Shown: piece after piece, positions 1 to 11,200 of the stretch
Numbering within the stretch: position 1 is the stretch's first letter
How the letters are laid out: every line of letters begins with the position of its first letter
Assembly (NCBI GenBank): GCA_946699065.1
Contig: CAMPDV010001187.1
Span: 1 to 64,000, forward strand
Direction: 5' to 3'
DNA from: Loxodes magnus
Taxonomy: Eukaryota > Ciliophora > Karyorelictea > Loxodida > Loxodidae
Length of the DNA stretch: 64,000 bases
Translations under genes and position numbers: made by a program
Notes under the pieces: model-generated
Seen by the model: only the letters and a program-made list of their open reading frames with translations
Told to the model about the DNA's origin: nothing
The model's database searches: none

Positions 1-1119
1 GGATAAGAGTGATTAGATTAATAAGAGTATTTCTAGTAGACTGTTATTTAAACTAGGCTATTATAGTTATTTATCATTTAAATATCTATATCTATTATTC
101 TTCTCTTTATCTTCTATCTTTAATATTCTCTATCTATAACTATCTATACTCTACTAAACTGTCACTGTTATTAAAAAGCTAAGCTTCTATATATAATTCT
201 ATAGTCTATTGCTGTCTATTAAATATAGCTAGTAAAAAGACCTGTATGTACTAAATAGTAGCTTTCAATTCTAAAAACTAATATAAAAGTATACTTTATT
301 TATACCAACAGATCATAAATACAATTAGCCGCTTCTTTTAAAATCCATACCTTAGACTTAAGCTTAGTTTCCTACAAAATACCAATCAACCAAATTTTAA
401 GTTAAGATATTAATAAAGATTAAAAAAATGACTGTGCTAAGTAATGCTAATCACTAAAATAAACCTAATTGACTTTAATAAAACATAATCATAAGGAGCT
501 AGTAACTAAGCAAGAAGAAAATAAGTATTAGTTAATTAAAATCTAAATTATTAGAATGCTCTTATCTAAGGGTTACTAATAATACTATACCATATAATAG
601 CTACTTAAGAGTTTATGCTTCATACTTATAGATAGTAGTATAGATCTTAAGAATAAGATTAAGTCATAAGTAATAAGAGTCAGTTTAATAATACAATCAG
701 TAGTTAATAATCATCATATACAAATTATTATTATTATAATCTAGTATACCTAAATACTTCTATCAATGTAGCTAATAATAAGATATAATCTTAATCATAA
801 GTAATCTTACCAACAGAATTAACAGTAATCAACAATACAAATTACTCAAATCATACCAAATTTAATAATACAACATCAAACACTTAATACTACTATTATT
901 ATTCCAACTAACTACTTCTATATTATTTATATTCACTAACTATAATCCATTCTGTCCATCAAAAACTTTATCACTTCTAACCAACTTATGGAATCATATC
1001 AAACAAAAACCAAAGTAAATAGAGATAAAGACTAGAAAATCCCTAAAATATCCAAAATACATGTTGTAATACCAAATAATTACTAGAGAAAGAAATAAAG
1101 AAATACCAATTTAAAATAA
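1..1119. other. AT-rich stretch without recognisable gene
   Basis: Very AT-rich sequence. I see no conserved protein motif, RNA gene or clear repeat. With UAA and UAG read as sense codons long open frames arise by chance, so open frames here carry no weight. Confidence 0.5.
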
Positions 1120-1345
1120 ATTTAATCTCGAGACTAACTCAGTGTCACTTTTTCTTGTAACTATCTCACTCAGTTATGATTGGGTAATTTTTACGCCTGC
1201 TGCCTTCCTTAGATGTGGTTATCGTCTTTCAAGCTTCTTCTCCGAATTGAACCCTAATTCTCCGTTACTCGTTACTGCTCTGATAATCTAATATTTTACC
1301 ATTGAAAGTTGATAGGATAGAAATTTTAGAGATCTGTCATACTTC
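1120..1345 (-). pseudogene. 18S (SSU) rRNA fragment, antisense
   Basis: Read on the minus strand, this matches the universally conserved 5' domain of eukaryotic 18S rRNA. It contains a GTAACGGAGAATTAGGGTTC-type block, then ACATCTAAGGAAGGCAGCAG, then AAATTACCCAATC, then a degraded GTGACAAGAAATAAC block. It spans about 220 nt, near yeast 18S positions 330-530, and stops abruptly on both sides in AT-rich DNA. It carries many substitutions, so it is not a working rRNA gene. The ACATCTAAGGAAGGCAGCAG block is the general eukaryotic form and, from memory, differs from the Tetrahymena sequence at this place. A second fragment of the same part of the molecule lies at 51093-51354 on the other strand. 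Confidence 0.85.
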
Positions 1346-1572
1346 TTAGCATAGTCCTTGTGTATTATAATCCATTTGTAAGATATCTAATAAACATCTT
1401 TTAGTTATTGTTCGTTCTAGGGTTACTATGATTACGTATCTAACATACCATCAAATAAACTATCACTGGTTAATGATCTATTCGCAGTTCCACAATTCAA
1501 TACTAACATTTATTCAGAATGGCATAGACTAAGAGATAAGAATCCAACTACATGTAGGATCAACCAAATTTA

Positions 1573-1604
1573 TTTCCTTCTTTCCTTCTTTCCTTCTTTC
1601 CTTT
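1573..1604. repeat. (CTTT/CCTT) microsatellite
   Basis: Four imperfect tandem copies of an eight-base TTTCCTTC-like unit form a pyrimidine tract. No neighbouring gene explains it. Confidence 0.8.
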
Positions 1605-3840
1605 TGATCTTATTTTTCTTTATACTTTTTTCCAGTCTTTTTTTATAAGTATTTTGACTATCTATTCTCTTTTCTAGCCTTTGACCTCAATGAATTTTAA
1701 AGATGATATAAAAGTTTGATAGACAAAAGCAAGGTAAATGATTTAGAGGTAAAAAATGAAAGTGTTATTAAATAATCTAAGCAATTAAGATGTATTTTTA
1801 TTATTCTTCTTAAATAATTAAATTAAATACTTTCATTTTTACAGAATTGCTCAAAACTAAAGACTGTTGACTTAAAAATCTTTTAATTTATAGTAAATAT
1901 TAGATAGAAGTAGAAAGATAAATATTATAACTTAGTCTCTTATAAAGGCAATAAAGTCCATTAAATATCATTAAGCTTAAAGTTAAAAGGTAATTCTTAT
2001 TAAAGTTCACAGTAGAATATTTTATGCTTTTAATTACTATACGATGTATCCCATTAAATAACTTAGTAGAAGAGGTTTTGCTAATAACCATGTACCCTAT
2101 AACTTTTAATATAGCTTGGTTTTATAACTCCTTTTACAAATCTCCAAGGCTTTATTATTTACTGCTACTAATTTATTACACTATCTCAAGCTAACATTTT
2201 AGAAACTTAATATTTTACACTTCTTAAACTTTTGTATCTCATTTGGAAGTTTTTGAATGACTTTTTGTAATTAAAAAGGGTCTGGGTTTATAAGGATCGA
2301 TTAAAAGAATAGATTTGGTAATTTGATTAATAATGATGTAAACTTAATCTTCTTATTTAGGTTTTTATGAAAAATATAATTGCCTTGATTATTTAATTTA
2401 ATCTTTGAATATGAAATTCTAGCTCCTTATTTAATTAAAAAGCCTCATATTAAGATTCTTAATAATTGCACTTTTATATCTATACCTACTAACTATTTCT
2501 TAACTTCTTCTGATTAAAACAAGTTATTAAAGTTTTATCATCTGAAAATAATTAGTTTTATGGTAAAACATTTAGATACTATAATTTCACTATAGATTGA
2601 GAGAATCGTTATTAAATCATATGTAGTAAGCTTTGTAGTATTTCAGATTAATTATGATAATGATAGATTTATCTGAAATTTAGTTAAGGAAGATAGTTAT
2701 GAGTATAAGTGATTATATATTACAGTTGGTTGATATAATCTAGTAGAAAACTTTTATTTTGAAAGATCATTTTAACTTAAAATTGTCCGAACTAGAAATT
2801 ATTTATCAAATAGGAGAGAATAAAAATGTTTGAGATGTGGCTTAAAGATTGTGTGATTTTAATATTTTTCCAATTAAATCGGTAGAAGTTTATAAATGCT
2901 TGGTCTGATATTAAAATTTATAATGATATGATTAAAGATATTTAAATTCAGGTAGGATCTCAGATATTTAAAATATTATCATTTATGCAATGAAATAACC
3001 TTCATAAATATAACCAAATAATTCAAAAGGCTAATATTCTTAATCAATTAACCTATTCTTGTGAAAATATTTAGCATGAAACAAGAGTCTTTTTTATTCA
3101 AAGCAGGTAATTAGATTTTTGAACCGTAAAAAATGAAATACATATTACGATTAAGAGGTATATAATATTAACTAAATTATTAGGAATAAAATTATTAAGC
3201 AACTGTATATTATAGATCATGCTAAAATATCTGATTCAAGTTACTTCTACTTTCTTAAGTAATTTAAAGTATTTATTTTCTAGATTAGTTAGTTTAAAAG
3301 ATATTTTAAGCTAATCTCTTTAGTTTAATATATCCGAAATAGTTAATATCTAAAATACTTAACATGTCTTACCTATCTAATGCAAATGTAATTCTGCTTT
3401 TTTTATTAGACTACTTCTAATTCTACTTGTGGACATTAAATATCTAAACATTCCCTTTTTTAATTAATACAAAAAAGAAGCCTCTAAAAATGTAAGAAAC
3501 TGCAAAAAATCTAATTTGTTTATCCATAAAGTTCGATAAGTTAAAAAATTTAATAAATTGAAAGCTTAAAAGAATAAGAAAAGGTTCAAATAGATGAAAG
3601 CAAAAAAGAAATATCCTTAGAGGAACAAGTAAAACAAAAAGAAAGTTTAGATTTTTCTTACAAATGAAAAGAATAATTTAGAATTAGAGGAAGGAACTTC
3701 AATCGCATAATTGAAGCAAAAATAGAAAATCAAGAAGGAATTAATCCTGATTTTAACTAACTTAAATATAAGAAGAAACAAAAGAGTTAATAAGCTGTAA
3801 GTAAAGTAGAGGATTAAAGAGAATTTTAATGCTTTTTATA
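1605..3840. other. AT-rich stretch without recognisable gene
   Basis: No motif, RNA gene or repeat that I can name. Purine-rich coiled-coil-like frames begin near 3550 on the plus strand, but TGA codons interrupt them, so they are left as unassigned. Confidence 0.4.
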
Positions 3841-4388
3841 TAAAATAAATGTAAGTTGAATTAAGTTAAAGGAGATGAGAATAAATATTATTATAGTAGG
3901 TAAAAAATAAAATAAGAAGGTAATGTATAAAGTAATCAGTTTTTTAGAAAATGATGAAATAATATGGTTTTAAAGTAACTATGGAGTATATAGCTCATAA
4001 TTAATAGAATGTAATTAACTATAAAATTTGAAGAAAGAGCATAAATTTAAGGAAAGAAAGTAAAAATTAATTATAAAGAATTTATAATTTAAAAAACTTG
4101 TAATAAGCTAAGCAAAATATGTAATAAATTAAGCTAGGAAGTACCAATTAGTTATTTTTAACTTACAAATATAAAAAAGCAGAAACATCTCTATATTGGA
4201 ATCAAAGATAATTATTGAAAGTTCATAATCAATATGACAGGTAATCAATAAAAATAAAAAAATGGGAATAAAAATGATAGTCAATTTTTGATGAAGTTAT
4301 GAGTGTTATAGAAAAAATTTAGAATAATTTAAATATAATGTGAATTAATTGACTAATAATAAAGATAATCTTTAAGACATAATTATGA

Positions 4389-5498
4389 GATCATTTTGCA
4401 AACTCAAGAATAGTTCTAAGATTACAAACAAAAATAAACTAAAGAGGAAGTCTGTACAAGAAGCCTTTATAATATAAGGTCCTATTATCCAATGTGTATG
4501 CTTAATATAATTTTCTCCATATAAATAAAAAATATCTTAAGCTTGAGTAAAATTATATAAAAAGGCATAGAGAAAAAGAAGGAAAACTTTTCTTATTATT
4601 TGCTAAAAAAGCTTTTAATCAGCGGAGAGAAAGATAATTTATTAATGTTGAGTCATTTTTAACTTTAACAGTTGTTTTCCTAAATTATTTCAGCAAACTA
4701 TACTTTTTAATAACCAAACTTTTCTTTAAGGTGTAAGATTTTGAAAAGCTAGGTAGCTCTCTTGTTAGCAAAACTTAGAGGCATTTAGAAAATAATAGAG
4801 TTATCTAATAAATTTCAGATGAAAGTATAAATTATTTAAATTTAAAAAGCAAATTTGAAGAAGAGATAGAGTTTTAAAGCTTAGCTATAAAACTAAATCC
4901 AAGCAAACCTTCTATCTATAAAAAAAGACTTGTTCTGAACAAAGCAGATAGTAAAGATAGCAATAGCATAAATGATTAGTATAATTTAATTATCTTTAAT
5001 AAATAACATATAAGATACCTTAATAGTTGTCCCCATTTGGATAAATACGTTTATGTTTTTCTGAATATATGGATTGCTTTATAAATTAAGTTTTAGATAG
5101 ATTGTATCAAATAGATAATATTGTAAATGGATTTTGATTAAAAAGTAACTTTTTAATTGTTGTTGATATTCGTTATTAGAGATAATATTTTCTATTAGTA
5201 GTTAGATAAACTAAAAGAATTGTTTTAGTTTAATTAAAGCATATAGCTAAATTGTTTCTTATAAAGTATTTTAAGATCACTTGATAAATTTTATTTTAGT
5301 TATTAATTTCAAGCTTTTGTAGATCAATAAGAATTTATCTAATTTAATCATCATTTAGGACTTTAATATGAGTTATAGCTTATTTCTTATTTAGGACTTT
5401 AAGAATAGAACAGCGTGATTTTCTCTCTCTTGTAGCATTTAAATTTTTTGAGGCATTTGATATAAAAAATGAAGAATAAACTAACTTTAAAGGATTGA
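4389..5498 (+). CDS. Candidate gene, TPR-like helical protein, start unknown
   Basis: Not a recognised gene. With UAA/UAG read as Gln, this frame has no TGA for 369 codons. The same stretch holds nine TGA triplets in one of the other plus frames and seven in the other, a skew that is hard to get by chance. The frame ends at a TGA at 5496 with further in-frame TGAs at 5520 and 5568. Around 4870-4960 the translation contains SLAIKLNPSKPSIYKKR, which fits the second helix and turn of a tetratricopeptide repeat (A-x-x-L-N-P then Y-x-x-R). The rest is mostly helical, Lys/Gln/Leu-rich. No ATG lies near the 5' end of the TGA-free part. The frame continues upstream to about 3843 with scattered TGAs that could be Trp, so the true start may be near an ATG at 3951 or 3981. 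TPR proteins are protein-interaction scaffolds, and no more specific role can be given. Confidence 0.4.
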
Positions 5499-7626
5499 TC
5501 TGATTTATACTAGGGTTGTTGAGTTCTAATAATTCTATATAAGCTATATAGGTTATAGTCACATAATTGAATTAAAAATGATTAACTTGTCCATAATAAT
5601 CCTTATTTAGTAAGTTTTAACTTTAAATTACTAATTATCACTTTTATAACTTTATTAAAATAACCCATTTCTTCGCTAAATTTTAATAGTCTTTTGATTT
5701 GCTTAAACTTTCCTTCTTAGACTTATATAAAATTCCCTTCTCTTACTTAAAAAAATCTAATTATGAGAAACTACAAATTGCACTAAAGGTTATCCCACAA
5801 CTTAGATATTGTTTGAGTGTGCTACATTATCTACTACTATAGAAAAGCTATGGCACTATTAATTTCGTTTAAATAGATATTAAGCAGTAAATTCTACTTA
5901 GTTTTAGAGTTAAGAGATTAAAAGTCTTAGCTTGCTAACATTAGCTTAAATAAAATCCAATAAAGGAAATAGGTAAGTTAATGGTTAATAAGAAGAGAAA
6001 GTAGAAGTGTTAGAGGCATAATATTAGTAAGCATTTTCTAACTATGTAATTATCATTAAATTATGAATGCTTGATAGTTATCATCTAATTTGTAATTTCA
6101 TTAAAACAACTAGATTTATAATACCTAATATTTAATTACAAATTAGTCTTTTATTGATTCTATTTTTATATTTATAGGCTAGTAAAAAGAGCGGGAAATT
6201 TAATTTTAATAGTTTAAGATCAAATTTAAAATTAATAAAGGAATCCAAAATGTAGAGTTTAATTCTATTAAGCGATTTTTAATAAGTATAATGCAGCTAT
6301 ATAGTTATAATTATTAATATAATATTATCCATAATATATCAAATAGTATTATTAAGATTTTAATATGATCTGTTAGTTACCAATAAGTAACTTAGCTATT
6401 TAAAATTAATTAAGTCAATATTTTTATTAATATTCTTCATTATTAATTCTAACCATTTATTTTCCTCATTATTTCTTATTTTCTAATCTATCAAGCCACT
6501 CTTCAGCTCAATTATTTATCATTTTTCTAACCTTTCTTTATCAACTTTTCCTAATTCATTTTATCTGCTTTTACCTAATAAATCCAATAGTGCTAGTACA
6601 ATTTTCACTAATACTCAAATATCTTTCAATTTTAATTCTATTTCAAAATTCACTTCAACAAGATACGTCAACTGAATTAAAGATTCGTAACTCAGACGTA
6701 CAACACAAAGTACTATATACTGAGATTTATTATGTTACGCTCTGATATGTATAAAGAATGTAGAGCATAGTCAAAGTAATTCTTTCTAGTAGCAGCATTT
6801 TCAAGACTTAACCTACACATTTTTGAAATATAATATTTATTTTGGTCTTTTAATTTTTGGATTATATTATAGTTACTATAGTACTACTAGCACCTTTAAT
6901 CTTCTAAATTTTTGCTCCCAAAGTAAAATAATTACTTATAGACTTTATTTTTATAGAAGGTTTTTCATATAATCACATATATACTTTCTATATAGATTTT
7001 TGTTCTTAATTGATTGATTGATTTGATAGGTGCTAAAGCCTTAGCAATAAATGAATCTCTAAGTATCTTTATTTATTAAGCTGAATCTTTCTCTAGAATG
7101 TCTCTAACTAATCTATTAATATCTCTTAGCTTTCTGCTCAGCAATAGCCTCTTAATTTCAATAACCTATTATATCATCTTAATTAATAATAGTTAGCTTA
7201 TCTTTATTATGCTCCTTTTTAGTTTAATTTTAAGTTTTATTATTTAAAAGTGTCTTCTAAGTTTCATACTAAGCAAGTGTAAAAGCAAAGTGGAATTATA
7301 TTAAAAAGATAGCTAAAAAAGAAGCTTAAAATTAAGAAGCAGATTAAGTAAAAAAGAAAAACAAGTCTATAATTAAGATTTTATAACTAATTATGAAGTT
7401 ACCATACTAAACACCAGTCAGAAAAGATATCTTAAACATAAGAAAATCCTTACCATAAGTTAGTGAATGCAAAACATAGTACTTCATGTCTAAAAGTACT
7501 CTTTACCAATAATTACCTTCTTATAGTATAAATTATCTAAACACTACTTAATGCAACCAATCCATTTTTACCATTTATTACTAAATCATACTATAATACC
7601 CTAAAAATACCCAAGTACCTACAACC
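5499..7626. other. AT-rich stretch without recognisable gene
   Basis: After the TGA cluster at 5496-5570 no frame keeps a low TGA density, and I see no family motif. It holds a short (TTGA) run near 7010-7025 and nothing else I can support. Confidence 0.4.
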
Positions 7627-7882
7627 ATGGTTTAAGTTTAAAATCAAACCATTTTTCTTTCAGATAAACCTTATTAATTCAGTATTCAGTGGTTTGAAGG
7701 CTTGAAGCATAAAAAGATTATTTTATTAATGGAATTGCATATTGGCTATGATTTTCAATTAATCAAAGAGTTTTAGAAGAATAGGAGATAACTTGCTATG
7801 AGTTTTCTTAGATACAATAAATGTAAAACTGGTGCGGAGAAAATAATTTATATCCTATCAGTTAAAAATTCGAATAGGCGAA

Positions 7883-8257
7883 ATGAAGAATAAGTTTAAA
7901 TTACTATATTAGACAGTGACCAGCAGACTGCTATGAAGAGACTTAATTAGAATAGCCAGTTCTTATAAAATTGATCCAAAGCACGCTGAATATAAATAAT
8001 AATATGCAAGAGTAGAAATAAAAAATAAATAAAAACAGAATAAGAAATATAGATTTCTTGGCTTGAAATAGCTTTATTATTTAGAGAAACAGTAAAAGGA
8101 AATATTTAAACAAGAGTTTGAATTTCTAAGATTTATACTGAAGTAGAGTTAGGAGTAGCTTAAAGATTAACAATAACTTTTTATTTTCCCTTTTTCCGAA
8201 AAGTTAAATTATTTGAAGTTAAATGTACGCCTCGCTATTTTCTTCTATATTGGTTGA
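7883..8257 (+). CDS. Candidate small LYR-motif-like protein
   Basis: A 124-codon frame running from ATG to TGA, with one internal TGA at 7934 that would be Trp18. The N-terminal part reads RLLWRDLIRIAS at residues 15-26, which resembles the L-[Y/W]-R-x-L-[L/I]-R signature of LYR (complex1_LYR) proteins. A Y-x-x-x-x-R-V-E-I-K-N-K segment follows at about residues 37-49, similar to the R-x-E-F-R-x-N part of that family, and then a long Lys/Gln-rich helix. LYR proteins are small mitochondrial accessory factors for Fe-S assembly and respiratory complexes. The gap between the two motifs is about six residues longer than I expect, and the C-terminal helix is long, so the match is suggestive only. 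A competing frame (7627-7974) overlaps its start. Position and code support a real small gene; the name is tentative. Confidence 0.33.
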
Positions 8258-11200
8258 TTTAAAAATAATATTGAAATAGTACATAAATGTTCCAAGGAGC
8301 ATTTTTAAGTTTGAACTAAATCTGAAATTTAGTTAGACCATCAAGTATTATTTACAATGTCTTTACATTTTTTAAGAATAATTTTGAATCTTTTTTTATA
8401 TTTATGCATTAAAATTTGCATTTACTAATTTTTTTCTATAAATGCATTCTTTATTTTTTTATAACTTGCAGTCTTTAACTGATTCATATATTGCTTTAAT
8501 GTTTTTATGATTAAGCTTTAAATAATTTAGTAGATAGTATTAGTAAAGGCCCTTAATAAAATTTAATTATGAAATAATAAAATTACAAATGCATTTGTTG
8601 TTTAATTATAGAGATAGGCTAACCATTTAATTCCGTTTATTTGATAATAAAATCTATCTAACTATACAGGGTATAACTAAATCTTAAAATTAAATTAAAG
8701 TTATTCAGAGAAGGGATTGTTTTCTTAATAGTTTCCTACTCCCTATCCAACTGATAGGTACTTGAACTCTTGGTGGTCTGTTCCTCCAGTCACTATAACT
8801 AAATCTTAGCTTGGATTTATCATTTTATAGTCCAAGTTTTTAAGTTTAAAATTAAAAAATAAATCTAAGATTTAAGTTCAGAAAATGAAAATAGGTTTTG
8901 TTAAATAGAATTACTGAAAAATAAAACTAAATAGAAATCTAATAATCAGAACTGCCAAAAATAAAATATTATAGATAGTCAATGTTGAATGTTGATATCG
9001 AACTCTTAGAAGTAAAATATTTTAGAAGGAATTTGAAGCTTAAAAAGTGAAAATAAAAATAAATATGAAAATACAGAAATTAACAATGCTAATTTGCCTA
9101 ATAGATCACCAAAATAGGTAAAATAAAGGTATTGATAAGAATGATTTAAGAGCTATAAAGCAAATTTAGAAGTAAAATAATAAGTATTAGTTAATTTATA
9201 GTAAACTAGTTTATAATATCTAATCTTCTTATCCTTAATTTAGGCTTAGCAGTAATAAAATATAAGATTGGTTGAAAGAACATTCTTAGGTATTTTAAAA
9301 TAAGAAGTAAAATAAGAGTAATTAGAAAGTGAATTTGATTGAATTAATGAATATAAAGTGGATATTAATTATTAAAAGGAACTCTCTTTAAAATAGTGAA
9401 GATAACTGAAGATTATTTAGATTTGACAATTATAATATACTATTTGATATAAAGTAGATAAAATAATAACTTATATTTGCTTAATAATTTCAAAGCATGT
9501 AATAATAATTTTAAGAATGTATTCAATTAAAGAGTCTTCTTATTAGTTTAGATCTAATTATTTAAAATTTACCTTTTTCTTAGGTAGTTTTCTCTATGAG
9601 TTCTTTGGCTATGTAAAAAGAAGGTTTTATACTAAGTATAATTATTTGGATTTAGATTTATTGTACTTAGAGTTATTTAGTTTATGGGCTAAAGTAGCTT
9701 CATAATGTATATTATTTGGTGAAATATAGAAGAGATCTAGCCTATTGGCTTTAATAGGGCTATATTTATTTTTAGTGTAATTCACTGCTAATCTACAATA
9801 AAAGCTTTTATATTTGATATCAGAAAAATAGAAAATCTCTAAAATAAAACCTATTTGGTAGTTTAAAATAAGTTAGGCTAGTAGTTTAAGTTATTAGTGC
9901 CTATATAGTGATATGTAAGCTCAGAGTTATTAAGAAAGCTTTAACAAATTTTATATTTGAAGGCTAATTTAATGATATAGATTTTACTTTTATTAATATA
10001 AAGCAGATTTTAAGAACTTAGTATTTTAGACCTTTATTTTAAATAAATAATTAAAATAATTAAATTCCTTTATTTAAATTGTAGGCAGAAATACGGCTTT
10101 AGCTATTAATCCATTATAGTCAACTATTATTTCAACCTAAAAATATCTAACTCAAAGTTAATTATCTTACCTTCTAAGAAAACAACCATTTTGGTCTTTT
10201 TGAAGAATACCTGCTTTATATGTTTAAAGCACAGTTGAGTTTATATAGTTAGAGTAAACTGTAGTGGGTAAATAAGCAAATATAGAATATTTCTGATTAA
10301 AGTACTTTGTAATAAATTATTTGGTAATGATAGGCATCTTAAATTTAAGGATTATACTTTCTTAAATAAACTTAATGCTTTGATAGTAAGAGTGAGTTAT
10401 TAAACTACTTAGTTATTTGCCCATCTGAATCTAAAAGTTACAGATTAAACAATTTTAACTACCTTTGTTATAACTTAAGATACAAGCTAAATGAAACTCT
10501 AATAGTTTTTATTGAAATGTCGGATCTAAATTACTACTTCTAACTCTAAGTTATTAAGATATGATTCATAATGAAATGTATCTAAAGCAAATTAAAATAA
10601 TAATTATAAAGAAATATTATTTAAATTAGAAGAATTTGCTTAATTTTATATATGCTAGTATTTAGTTGCTTAGTAAGATATCTTTATTTTCTTCTTTATT
10701 TACCAATGTTTTTTCTTTCTGCTGAACTTAGTTCTTTATTGGAAGGATTTATTCAAATGTATTTAAACTGGATATTTTTTCAGCGTTATTTGTATAATAA
10801 TTAGAATTTTTTAATGATCAAGTTAATTTTCCTTCTCTAAATAAATATAGTTCAGTTTAAGATGGCAACATGGTAAATTCAGTTATTACGTTGTTTAAGG
10901 TTTTATTTTATGTGTTTCTTTTAAAATGTTTAAGCTTTTTAAGAAATTCTCTTATTTGCTTGGAAAAATAAGAATTAACAGTTAAATTTAGTTTAGAATG
11001 ATTTAATTGTTTCAGCTCTTCTTCAATGCTTCTTGAATTATGGTTGAAGTTTGATTTGGCTATTAAATATTAGGAATTTTGAAGACTGAAGTCTTAAATT
11101 TAGAGATGAGATTCTTATTTGGATGCTAATAAAAGTATTATTGAAATTAAATGAAATATCGTTCACCTAATGGCTTCTTAATTTATTAAATAGTTTCATT

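Noticed and set aside
4587-5250. LINE reverse transcriptase on the plus strand (AKKAF, then VIRDNI as a YADD box)
   Set aside because: The frame is open and smooth over the whole stretch, but the spacing of the supposed RT boxes is too long and the intervening sequence fits helical repeats with a TPR-like motif better.
7627-7974. A 115-codon ORF (MVQVQNQTIFLSDK...) with slight resemblance to SRP14
   Set aside because: It overlaps the LYR-like frame, the resemblance is confined to a short F-Q-K-x-R stretch, and the N-terminus is about 40 residues too long. At most one of the two frames is real.
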